Shown piece by piece: positions 1 through 9,052 of a stretch of DNA of 27,872 nucleotides. Every line of letters begins with the position of its first letter. Position 1 is the stretch's first letter. A model generated the notes under the pieces. It had not been told where the DNA came from. It made no database searches and saw only the letters and a program-made list of their open reading frames with translations. Made by a program: the position numbers and the translations under genes. Origin of the DNA: Prasinococcaceae sp. CCMP 1430 (lineage: Eukaryota > Prasinodermophyta > Palmophyllophyceae > Prasinococcales > Prasinococcaceae); contig RQSC01000141.1 of the NCBI GenBank assembly GCA_013416795.1, positions 1 through 27,872 of the forward strand, read 5' to 3'.

Positions 1-23
1 CCGTCCGCGCGGCCGCGGATCCG

Positions 24-3000
24 ATGGCGGCAGCAGACGCGCGCGCCGCTGCGACCAACTACCTGAACTCGGCGCGCGCCGCGCCGGCGGCAGCCAAGGC
101 CGCCGCGGGCGCCGCGCTGTGCGCGGATGTATCGGACGTGTCGGTGGCGCTCTTCGGCTACTCGCTGCTGGCAGACGCCGTTCGCTACCAGTGGGACGCG
201 CTCGACGCCGCAACGCGCGCGCAGCTGATCGATCTGAGCATCCGCTCGCTGCGGGGGATCGCCGAGGACGCCGCTGCCGCACCGCGCGTGCCGCGCGTCA
301 TCCGTTCGAAGGCTGGCGTGCTCGCCGCGGAGATGCACCGCGTGGCGCCCAGCGCGCAGCGGAGCGAGATCCTCGCGGCCGTGTGCGCGCTTGCGGCGCC
401 AGGCTGCGCGCCCGCCGCTGCCGAGGTCGTGTGCTACGTGCTGGCGGCCGTCTCCGACGATGCGACTGTGCACGTGGACGAGCTCGACGGGGAAGAGCGG
501 CGCACGCTGCTGTCGGACGTCACGGGCGCGCTGGGGGACATATTGGCGCTGCTCTACCGCACGCTGGAGAGCAGCTTCGTCGCGGCGATGGGCGCCGCGC
601 AGCAGGGTGGGGGGGCGCAGCAGGCGCTGCAGGCGCATGCCAGCGCGCTCAACGCCGCGCTGGCGGCGGTGGGCGCGTTCGCCAACTGGGCGCCGCTGAC
701 GGCGCTGGCGCAGTCGCGCGTGGCGGAGGCGTGCGCGGCCATCATGGGCGTGGAGGAGCTGCGCGGCGGCGCGCTGAGCTGCCTCAAGCTGCTGCTGGAG
801 CGCAAGCGCGGGCGCGAGGCTGACGCGCAGGCGTACGATCACATGGCGGGCGTGGCGCTGCAGGCGCTGTGCAAGGCCGCCGATTCCATCCCGCCACGCG
901 CGTCGCACGCGGACGAGTTCCCGCAGATCGTGTGCAACTCGCTGGCGGCCTCGGCGACCAACCTCGGCAACCTGCCCGCTGAGTGGCAGGAGGGCATGCT
1001 GCAGCGCATGCTGCGCTTCCTTGACTCGCCGAGCGTGCACCAATCGTTCGCCGCGGTGGGCTTCTGGGTGACTGTCATGCGGGAGGGCGCGTACGCCGGG
1101 CGCTCCGCCGAGCTGCAGTCGACACTGCTTGCCCTGTGCTGCAAGCGTTGCGTCCGCTTCACGCGTGAGACAGGGCCGGAGGACACCTACCCGGAGGAAG
1201 AATTCGACAGCGCGGGCGAGTACCACGACTTTTTCTCAAACTACCGCCACAAGCTCGTGGACCTCACGCGCGTCCTCGCCGGAATGAGCCCGTCGCTGGC
1301 GGCGCGGGCGTTGCTTGAGCAAATGCGTGCGGTGGCGGAGGTGGGCGCGCGCGCCGAGGCGGCAGTGCTCGCGGGCCAGAGCGCGCGCGCCGCGCTAGCG
1401 GAGCTAGAGGCGACCACGGTGTTTGCAGGGGGGATCGCGGGCGTGTACGAGCGCCTGGACGCTGCGCGCATCACGACGCAGGATGTCGAGGCCATCACGC
1501 AGGCGGTGCAGGGCGTGGCAGGATGCATGTGGTCATCGAAGCCCGTGATGGACAAGCTCGCGCAGCTGCTGGAGGGCCTCGCTCCTCTATATGGGCTGGT
1601 GGTGCCCGCGCTGCCTGCGGTGTTGCAGTGCCTGTTTGGCTCGCTGCAGCGCGTGCCTGCGTCGAGGCTCGGCTCGGCGAGTTGTCTGTACAAGTTGGTA
1701 CGGCGCTCGCCGCGAGCGTTCATGGCGCACCGAGCGGCGTTGACGCAGGCCACCGACGCCGTGCAGCCGCTGCTCACCTTCCGCGAGTGGGGCTTTTTGG
1801 CGACCGCCGCGCTCACCATTGCCTGCCACGAGGGGCAGGATGCCGCGATGGGCACCGTGCGCTGGATCATGACGCCGTTCCAGCGAGACCCGCAGCTGCA
1901 GGCATGGATCGCCACATACACGCAGTCCTTCGATGGGTTCATGCGAGGCGCGTTCGCGTGCACGCTCGTGAACGGCGTGTGGGTGCAGAGCTCCGACTCT
2001 GTCGAGGTGAACGCTGCGTTGGAACGGCGGCGCGTTGTCTTCCACACATTCGAGGTCGTCCACCGACTGCATCGCTCGCTCAATACGGCGGGGGCAAATG
2101 TCGAGAGGGCGAGCCTCAAGCGCGAGGCCGACTGGCTGCTCATGCCGTTGCTGGCTACTGTGCGCCACTTGCACAACGTGTGGATCAATCGCCTGCAGCT
2201 GAGCGAGCCGCTGCTTTCGGCGCTCGCCATGAGCGGCCTCGAGGTGGCGGTGATGCTCGGCGGCGGGCGGGGCACCGTGCTTGAGCAGAAAGCGAGCGCC
2301 ATCGAAGCGGGCGAGTACCACGACATCGATGGCGTGTCCTCCGCCTGCTTGCGCAACTGGATGAACGGCCTGCGCGACAACTCGTATGGCATGCTAGCGC
2401 TGTGCTTCGGCTCGCTAACTGCGAGCGAAGCGCTCACCCGCGCGTTCGTTGAGTGTGCCGGCGATGCCGCTGCCCTTCGCGCCATGGAGCACAAGCACGT
2501 GCGCATGCTCATCCGGCACGTGCTGCAGCCGCTGGTTCGCTTCGAGTGCGCGGACGGTGCGCGACTCTTACTGACCGCCATCTACCGAGAGCTCTTCCCG
2601 CAGATGTACACACGCCTTACCGAGGGCTGGGCGAGCCTCGCCGCGGGCGCGAGCGCGGGTGGCGCGCTGCTGCCTGCACGTGCCGGCGAGCCCGCTGCCA
2701 ACGCCGCCGAGTCGGACGTGGTGCTGGACCGCATCATGCGCGAATTGAGCCGTGAGTACGCCGGGCTGCTCGGCTCGCTGGTGGCGGCGCCCGCGAGCTT
2801 TTATCTGGATGCGCTACTGCAAGAGGGTGGCGCAGCTGCGCAGGCGCTCGTGCTCTTCCCTGCGGCGTGCGTGTGCTTTCCGGATGGCGAGAGCTCCCAC
2901 CGCATCTGCGGCCTCGCCGCCGAGCTTGTGTCGCGCGCGTGCAAGGACGCTCGCTTGCACGCGCCGGTGGGCACCGACCTGCTGCGGGCGGCGATCAACG

Positions 3001-3380
3001 CGTTGTTGCTTGAGACCAATGCCAACCACTTTGCCGAGGTCCTCACCATCATCCAGCGCGTGCTCGTGAGCCTTTCGCCGCACGTGCCGGCGGTGCGCCA
3101 AACCATGCTCAGCTTCATCTCGGAGCAGGCACTCGCGCAGCTGGAGGCTGACTTCACGCGCAAGGGCGGGGGCTCGGAGAAGACGCGCAATGCGGTCATC
3201 AAGCGGTGCCTTCAGATGCAATCGGGCGGTGCGCTCAAGGCGCTGGCGTCGCAGGCCAAGACGGCACCGCTCACCAATCTTCCCACGCCGCACACACGTG
3301 CGCCCAAGCCGCACCCGGCGATAGCCGCTGCGCAGGCCGACGCCGACGAGGCCGCCGCGCCAAAGCTCGACTTCAGCTGA
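24..3380 (+). CDS. XPO5: Exportin-5/HASTY-like nuclear export receptor, 5' end probably incomplete
   Basis: Uninterrupted 1118-codon ORF. The product is an all-helical HEAT-type protein that I match to exportin-5 (plant HASTY), the Ran-GTP-dependent karyopherin that carries structured RNAs such as pre-miRNA, and some proteins, out of the nucleus. Recognisable blocks are the early helix pair reading LLADAVRYQWDAL (residues 48-60), the stretch LLSDVTGALGDILALLYRTL near 165-184, and the acidic block EEEFDSAGEYHDFFSNYRHK near 396-415. The last aligns with the exportin-5 segment of the form FDFDSDEDFNAFF. Length is slightly below the roughly 1200 aa of animal and plant members. The first residues already align to about residue 28 of the family, and the frame is open to the window edge, so a short upstream part or exon probably lies outside. 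No intron was seen. The C-tail is rich in Ala and Pro. Confidence 0.82.
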   Translation: MAAADARAAATNYLNSARAAPAAAKAAAGAALCADVSDVSVALFGYSLLADAVRYQWDALDAATRAQLIDLSIRSLRGIAEDAAAAPRVPRVIRSKAGVLAAEMHRVAPSAQRSEILAAVCALAAPGCAPAAAEVVCYVLAAVSDDATVHVDELDGEERRTLLSDVTGALGDILALLYRTLESSFVAAMGAAQQGGGAQQALQAHASALNAALAAVGAFANWAPLTALAQSRVAEACAAIMGVEELRGGALSCLKLLLERKRGREADAQAYDHMAGVALQALCKAADSIPPRASHADEFPQIVCNSLAASATNLGNLPAEWQEGMLQRMLRFLDSPSVHQSFAAVGFWVTVMREGAYAGRSAELQSTLLALCCKRCVRFTRETGPEDTYPEEEFDSAGEYHDFFSNYRHKLVDLTRVLAGMSPSLAARALLEQMRAVAEVGARAEAAVLAGQSARAALAELEATTVFAGGIAGVYERLDAARITTQDVEAITQAVQGVAGCMWSSKPVMDKLAQLLEGLAPLYGLVVPALPAVLQCLFGSLQRVPASRLGSASCLYKLVRRSPRAFMAHRAALTQATDAVQPLLTFREWGFLATAALTIACHEGQDAAMGTVRWIMTPFQRDPQLQAWIATYTQSFDGFMRGAFACTLVNGVWVQSSDSVEVNAALERRRVVFHTFEVVHRLHRSLNTAGANVERASLKREADWLLMPLLATVRHLHNVWINRLQLSEPLLSALAMSGLEVAVMLGGGRGTVLEQKASAIEAGEYHDIDGVSSACLRNWMNGLRDNSYGMLALCFGSLTASEALTRAFVECAGDAAALRAMEHKHVRMLIRHVLQPLVRFECADGARLLLTAIYRELFPQMYTRLTEGWASLAAGASAGGALLPARAGEPAANAAESDVVLDRIMRELSREYAGLLGSLVAAPASFYLDALLQEGGAAAQALVLFPAACVCFPDGESSHRICGLAAELVSRACKDARLHAPVGTDLLRAAINALLLETNANHFAEVLTIIQRVLVSLSPHVPAVRQTMLSFISEQALAQLEADFTRKGGGSEKTRNAVIKRCLQMQSGGALKALASQAKTAPLTNLPTPHTRAPKPHPAIAAAQADADEAAAPKLDFS

Positions 3381-3390
3381 CGCCCATTCG

Positions 3391-3398
3391 CTAATATA
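3391..3398 (+). terminator. CTAATATA element just after the exportin-5 stop
   Basis: The octamer CTAATATA starts 11 nt after the stop codon. The same octamer, or CTAATATG, follows two other plus-strand genes that lack TGTAA (19189 and 24513). I infer a 3'-end or poly(A) signal variant; there is no transcript evidence. Confidence 0.3.
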
Positions 3399-4027
3399 CA
3401 CTGCGTTCGATGCGGTCGGCGGGCGCTCGCCGCATCCAGCCGCGCTCGCGCGCCTCGAGCAGCGCGCTGCTGCGCGCGCGCGGCGCCCCGCCCCCACCGG
3501 GCAGGTGTGTGTCGGCCCCCCGCCGGAGACGAGACGGCCCCCCAGCAATAATTCAGGCGCCCGTGGTTACATGTATGATTATTTTCAGTCATTGATCTAA
3601 TTTCAATGCAAAAAGACGTGTGTGTCCCCAAACCCTCGCCTGCGAATTGCGGACGGGCGCGCGCGCGCGCGTGGCCAGAGCGCGCGCGCGCACGCGCGGC
3701 TGCCTGGGTGGGCGCAGGGCGCGCTCCCCAGTTCTGCTGTCCCATCCCATCCCTTCCACCCATCGCGCCCCGTGACGCAGCCATGACGGTATCGCATGCA
3801 AGCGCCCGCTGGGAACGGGGCTGTGGCGGCCGCACGGACGCGCGTGCGGCCGCGACGCGCCGCGGCCGCGGACGCGCGAGCTCTCAAGCAGACGGTGCCA
3901 GCGGCCGCGGCGCCGGCGCGGCGCTGGCGCGGCTGCGCACGAGGCAGGGCCTGTCATCGTCGTGGGCGACGGCGAGGCGGCCGCAGCGCCCGCGCTTGAC
4001 TCGGAGGCGCAGTTACGCGCACTTGAG
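3399..4027. other. Intergenic and 5'-leader region before the DTW gene
   Basis: No gene is supported here. The stretch holds a strikingly AT-rich island at about 3545-3625, in otherwise very GC-rich DNA, followed by alternating CG/GC tracts (about 3658-3690) and GC-rich DNA up to the DTW start. The island is a good candidate promoter of the DTW gene. The frame of the DTW first exon is open upstream to a stop at 3773-3775 but has no ATG before 4028. ATGs in other frames at 3783 and 3796 could belong to a leader or an upstream exon. Confidence 0.4.
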
Positions 4028-5410
4028 ATGCCTCTGGACCACCGGCTGAAGGGCTGGCTCACAGGAAGCGAGCGCCATGTGGCGGCGGCATGCGGCGTTG
4101 ACGTAGCCACGCTCGCGTCCGCGCGCGCCGCGCGCCAGCGCAGCTCAGAGCAGTGCGAGGCCGAGATGGCGGCCAGCCCGGACGACGGCGCCGCACGGCA
4201 TGCGGCTGTGTGCGCGCACGTTGCGCGCGCAATGCATCACCCGCTGCAATGTCGTGGATGCTGGTTGTGGCCGCCAAGCCTCTGCCAGTGCGCGCAAGGC
4301 GACGAGGATGCAGGTTGGTGTAGTGAAACGCGAGCGAGTGCGCGTGCCGCGCCCACCACTGCAGCAGCAGGGCGCTGACCGAAGGCCCATACGCGCACCC
4401 GCGCGCACCGTGCAGCTAATACGCCCGTACAGGCAGTTCCACGCCCCGGGCCGCGCCTGCCACCTCCACCTGGCGTGGAAGTCATCGTCATGTATCACCA
4501 CACAGAGTTCGCGAAGACCAGCAACACAGGCGTTGCCTTGGCGGGGTGCGTAGAAGGAGGGCTGCGGCTGCTGAGGGGGTTGCCGGAGGATGACGCAGCA
4601 CTCGAGGACCTGCTAGAAGACGAAAGTGCATTGGTGGCTGTGCTTTGGCCAAGCCCGCGTCGGGACGGGCGCGATCCATCCGCACCGCCCATCGCACCCG
4701 AGGAAGTGGTCAGGTGCGAAGACAGGAGCGAGCCCGCGCCTGCCGAGCGCTCGTGCGCGCGCCGGCGCTCTCTCACCCTCGTGCTGACTCGCGCTGCAGT
4801 GTGGACGAATTGCGAGCGCTAGCTGCAGCTGGAAAGCGCCGCTGCGGCCTTGCGGACGGCACGGATGACGCCCAGGACACACCGGCATGCACGCGCATCG
4901 TCCTGTTCGTGCCAGATGCGAGCTGGAAGAAGGCTCGGAAACTCACCAATTCGTTGCCTGAAGGAACCTGGCGATGCCGGCTGGAACCCGAGCACATCTT
5001 AGCGCTTGGGGATGCCTCGCGCATCGAAGGACTGGAGAATAGGTGCGCGTGTGCGCACGCGTACGCGCCGAGCGCGTGCACTGCTGCGCCCACCTCAGCG
5101 TGTTCTCTCGCGCTGACGAAAGCATCGCGGATCACCGATTTGCAATAGCAGCAGCGGCGGCGAGGAGGAGGGTGCAATCGTCACCTCGATGATAGCCCCG
5201 CTGAGGGGCAAGCGGGACGTGGGGGCAACTGGCCGCGTGTGCACCGCGCAAGCTGGAGTAGCAGCCCTCCTGGCGCTCGGGTGGGAGCCCGAGCACGCGT
5301 CTGACGCACTCGCCCGCGTGCGCGCACGCGTACGCATATGCCTCGCACTTCGCGGGAAGCGCGGGGCGAAGGAGGCCGTGAAGGCGAACAAGCACTTCCG
5401 TCCGCGATGA
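4028..5410 (+). CDS. DTW-domain protein (probable tRNA acp3U-type transferase), 4 exons
   Basis: Spliced product of 355 aa: exons 4028-4313, 4437-4713, 4800-5042 and 5149-5410. All three junctions are GT..AG and keep phase, and each intron carries CTAAT or CTGAC before the acceptor. DTW proteins (human DTWD1/DTWD2, bacterial TapT) transfer the aminocarboxypropyl group of SAM to uridine in tRNA. Visible family features, in order: a CxxC..CxC zinc-type cluster (Cys codons at 4250, 4259, 4283 and 4289; CRGCWLWPPSLCQC); the motif HHTEFAKTSNTG in exon 2; VLWPS; the signature D-x-x-W as DASW in exon 3 (VPDASWKKARKL); and the C-terminal segment GRVCTAQAGVAALLAL in exon 4. The start was chosen as the first in-frame ATG; an extra 5' exon cannot be excluded. 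Introns are 4314-4436, 4714-4799 and 5043-5148. The gene converges on the Patched-like gene with an 80-bp gap. Confidence 0.82.
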
Positions 5411-5416
5411 GGAAGC

Positions 5417-5421
5417 TGTAA
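5417..5421 (+). terminator. TGTAA poly(A)-type signal of the DTW gene
   Basis: TGTAA lies 7 nt past the stop. UGUAA is the established poly(A) signal of many green algae. Equivalent elements follow four other genes in this window. Confidence 0.45.
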
Positions 5422-5441
5422 AACACCTTATGTCACAAAAT

Positions 5442-5446
5442 TTACA
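5442..5446 (-). terminator. TGTAA poly(A)-type signal of the Patched-like gene
   Basis: TTACA on the plus strand reads TGTAA on the minus strand, about 45 nt past the stop codon at 5491. Confidence 0.45.
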
Positions 5447-5490
5447 ACACACACATTCGGCTGCGCGCGCCTGCCAGCGGGAGCACAATG

Positions 5491-8400
5491 CTACTCGAGG
5501 CGCATCATCTCCACCCCTACCTCTTCCTCTGCTGCACCTTCCGTTACACGGACCTTGGCGGCGGCACCAGCCATCGAGCACGGAGGCAGAGCACGCGCCG
5601 CAAAGGCGAGGGTGGGAAAGGCCACAACAGCAGCAAAGAGGCTCGCAGCTGTCGTCACAAGCACAAAGGAGCCGAAGGTCGAAAAGAATATCACAGTACC
5701 TTGCATGAGGAAAAGCTGTGGCACGTGTGCCGCGCCCGCAGCACAACGTGCGCACGTCAGCGGGTGCCGGCACGCACGCAAAGGTCAGCACGAGCGCGCG
5801 TCTCCGGGCGCACGCACCGCCGCGCCTCCAGAAGTCACTGCTGCTCCAACCACTGAAGGCCCAACCGTCACAAGTGCTTCGCGCAGGCGCGTGAGCTCGC
5901 TCGTCCCCTGCGCCCTCGCGGCGTGGCCAGCGACATGGGAGGTGTAGTCCACAGACAACCCCACCACTGCGGTCATACAGATGCTCTCCATGATGCCGAG
6001 AGACCAACCCGCGCACATGGCGAAGACAACGAACAGCGCAACGCACAGGGCGATGCATGCCGTCGCCGCGAGCGTCACGCGTGGCGACCATGTGACACCA
6101 AGAAGGACAACGAAGGCCAACACCAGCGACAGCCACACGCTTGTCCATGCCGAGCGCACGAGCGCCGTCTGCGTGTCCGAGTATTGCCACGCGCCCCCAG
6201 TTGTCTGAAAGGCGCCCCCAACTCCCGCTGGCGCGCCTGCTAGCACGTAGTCGTCTAGCCACGCTTGTAGCGCCTCTCGCTGAGGCTCAAGCACCTGTGG
6301 TGGCCGCCGCCAGTACGTGGTGAGTGCACAGAATATGACCGCAGCCTTGACGTCCCCGGTCTGGGCGTCGAACCAAAGACCGGGATCTCCTTCGCCGTAG
6401 TTGCCAAAAGAGTCATGCCACGCTCGCGCGGCGGCAGTGAAGTGCTCTCGCGGCACGGGCAGCGATCGCGGTAGGTACACCTGCCCATCCCTGCTGGCCG
6501 TTGCGTTGTGCGCACCACTCGGATCGAGTGCAACCGACACGTTGGGACGCACCGCCAAGAAGGCCTCCATGTCGTCCGCCCAGCACTTGAGGTCTCCCCT
6601 GCGCAGCAAGTGCTCGATCGCGCGCGTCGCATTCGAGGGCCGCACGCGTCCGCCAAGCTCCGCGCAGAGGTCTCTAAACCAGAGCTGCACGTCTTCATCC
6701 TGGACGTCGAAGGAGTTGTCGAGGACGAGCGTGCCTGGGGAGGCGCTCTCGAGCTGGTTGAGGTCCGAGTTATCGACTGCTTTCACCCCGAACACCAATC
6801 GGAGGTCGGCACGCCCGGTATCCGCGTCGAGGAGCTCCTCAGCAGCGAGGTATTCGTACTGGTTCGAGCCCGGCGGCATGAGCGAGACGCTCTCACGTGG
6901 ACCCTTGAATCCGCTGTACGTCGCCGCGGCAGCGGCCGCGCCGCCGAGCATCAGCGCGAGGGCGGAGCACACGCACCATGCGCGGCGCCGGCTCGCGCAT
7001 AGAAACGAAAGCCACGGCCCTCCCAGGAACATCCCAACATTGCTGGGGAAGCCAACCGAGCCCTCGCGCGAAACAGGCTCCGATGATCCTCGAGCGCATC
7101 TTTCTCCCGGGCGCGCCTCGTTTGAATGACGTCGTGACTTGCTGAGCAGGTCAGCACTCTCCTCTTCGCTCTCACCGCGCTCGGCGTCTGCGTGCTCGGC
7201 GTCTGCGTCGCGCCCCCGCTCCGCCGCGTGTGCGCGCGCGTCAAACGCGCCACGCCCCTCGGCAAGCCACATGACGCTCGGAAAGACCAGCGTCACGAGC
7301 GCGAGGTTGGTGAGTACACTCACGGCCACCTTGATGCCGAAGAGTCTCACCGCTGGAATGGGGCTCGTCATGTTCCCGAGGAACGCTGCGGCCGTGGTCA
7401 GCGATGTCACCGACAAAGCGGATATCGACTCGCGAACGGTAGCCTCCAGGCGCTCCTTGCGGTCTTCGGCGGGCGCCTCGTGCGCGTCCGCGGTCGCGCG
7501 CCAGTGCGCGTGCCTGTGGTGGTCCACGAGCACGAATACGTCGTCGGCTGCCACGCCGAGGGTGACAAAGACGCCCACGCCGTCAAGCGCATTCGCCCAC
7601 TTGAGCCCGAGCACCGCGCGCCACACGAAGAACGCCAAAGGGAAGGAGAGCGCAATGACGAGCACCGCGCCGGCGGTAAGCGCCCACGAGCTCGTGTGGG
7701 CGCGCGCGTACACGCCCACGAAGAGCAGCGCGCCCGCGGCCCAGCAGACGTCGGTGAGGAGCTGCGTTCGCACTTCGGCCTCGAAAGCGCCCCACTCGCG
7801 CCAGCGCACGGCGAACGTGCCGGCGGGCGTGTGGTCGCTCACTGCAAGCGTTGCCTCGCGCGCGGCGTCACGCACAAACGCTGCTACGTCGGCGCTATCG
7901 TCGGCGCGCAGGCGCCACACTAGGCGCTGAGCCACGCCACGCACGGGCTCCGCGGTCTCCCCGCCAGTCCCGCCCTCCCCAAGCCCGAGCTTGCCTGCCG
8001 CCGCGCGCGCAACCGCCACGTGGTCGAAAAACGCGCGGGGGGAGGCGGGGACGAGCGCCGCCGCTGCATCGCTGCGCGCCGTCCATCCGGCGAGCACAAG
8101 CGCACCGCGCTCAATTTCCTCCATGCGCCCTTCGTCGAACGCCTCCTCAGCGCACCCCGCCGTGTCCGCGTCGGCATCTGCGTCACCCGCCAGTCGTGCG
8201 GCTGCGAGTACCTCGCGGGCCGTAGGCGCCGCCTCAAGAAGCGCAGCGCACACAGCCGTACAGCCGCCAGGCAGCCACTCGCCAACGTCAGCAGGAAGCA
8301 GCACCGCACACGCCCGGGAGTCCTTTGCGAGCGGCGCCGCGCCGGCCCCCTCGTGTGCCACCTGCGCGCGCGCCTCAGCGCAGGCGTCCACGAGCGCGTC

Positions 8401-9051
8401 CAGCGCAGCTCCCACTGCAATCTCGGCAACGGAGGCGCTCAGCTCCGCGGCTTGCATGCGCAAAGCCACGGCCACTGCGTGCAGCCGAGGCACCTCCTCA
8501 CGCAGCAAGCGCGGTAGGGTGAGCAGCGAGAGCGGCGGCGCACACGCCTCCGGCGGCAGTGCGCAGCTGTCCGTCCTGAGATCCACGGCGGTGTGCTGGG
8601 TGGCGTTGACGGCAGCGGCGGCAGCAGTGTCGGTGACGCCTAGCGCGCACGCGCGGCCGAACGAAGGCAGCTCGGACACGCGCCGCAGCACGCCGCACGT
8701 CGCGCGCGCGGCCTCAGCGCTTAGCGCGCGCCGTAGCGCTGGCGCGGCCGCGTCGACGAGCAGCACATGCAGCGACGAGTCGGCGGCGAGGACTGATGGC
8801 GAGCACGGGAGCGGGGGTGGCGCGGGCGGCGGCGGCGGCGGGCACGGTCGGCCGCTCTTGGTGAGCGCGGGCGCACCGTCGCCCGTCGTGGAGGCGAGCG
8901 CGCCCGTTGCAAGCGCGAACGCGTGGCGCGCATCCGCCGCTGGCGTCCCGCGCGCCGCGAAGCCATCCAGGGACGCATCAAGCGCCGTCGGCAGCGCCGC
9001 GAGCGCCAGCCCGCCGAGCGCCTCCCAGCGCTCCTCCAGCCGCTCCGCCAT
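5491..9051 (-). CDS. Patched/Dispatched-like sterol-sensing RND membrane transporter, 5' truncated, 2 exons
   Basis: Exons 9051-5818 and 5715-5491 (1152 aa visible). The 102-bp intron (5716-5817) has donor GTGCGT and acceptor CACAG and joins in phase 0, restoring GGAA|LFLMQGTVIFF, the usual last-helix entry of Dispatched proteins. RND proteins of this family are proton- or ion-driven pumps of sterols and lipidated cargo. The first six-helix bundle is partly present, with the TM4 relay motif GxxxDD (residues 499-504, in GVAADDVFVLVD). The second bundle has the TM10 motif GLSVDYTSH (1031-1039). Between them lie a Cys-bearing lumenal domain and N-glycosylation-type sites. The early segment LDGFAARGT (residues 28-36) corresponds to the family's GFEPRGT block, which normally follows TM1. 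TM1 is therefore missing, and the ATG at 9051-9049 directly touches the unresolved base, so the true N-terminus is in the gap. Dispatched fits better than Patched, but this is not certain. Confidence 0.8.
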
Positions 9052-9052
9052 N
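9052..9052. other. Single N: probable collapsed assembly gap between divergent genes
   Basis: One unresolved base. The minus-strand transporter to its left lacks TM1. The plus-strand peptidase to its right starts in the middle of a hydrophobic signal-peptide-like run. Both losses at the same base suggest that real sequence, promoters included, is missing. Confidence 0.7.

Noticed and set aside
22-23. NotI, SacII and BamHI sites clustered at the window start (9-22), and adjacent EcoRI and BamHI sites near 18518-18530, as signs of vector sequence
   Set aside because: Flanking sequence is continuous genomic DNA: the exportin frame is open through the first cluster, and no vector backbone is visible. 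CG-rich restriction sites are expected by chance at this base composition.
1241-2581. 446-codon minus-strand ORF inside the exportin-5 gene
   Set aside because: Ser/Arg/Ala-rich shadow of the sense gene, which has clear homology.
3658-3690. Alternating CG tracts as Z-DNA or a replication element
   Set aside because: Similar tracts recur at about 10638-10650 and 13886-13900. They follow from base composition, and nothing else supports a function.
3606-4049. 147-codon plus-strand ORF before the DTW gene as a separate gene
   Set aside because: Arg/Ala low complexity with no domain. It probably represents the leader of the DTW gene.
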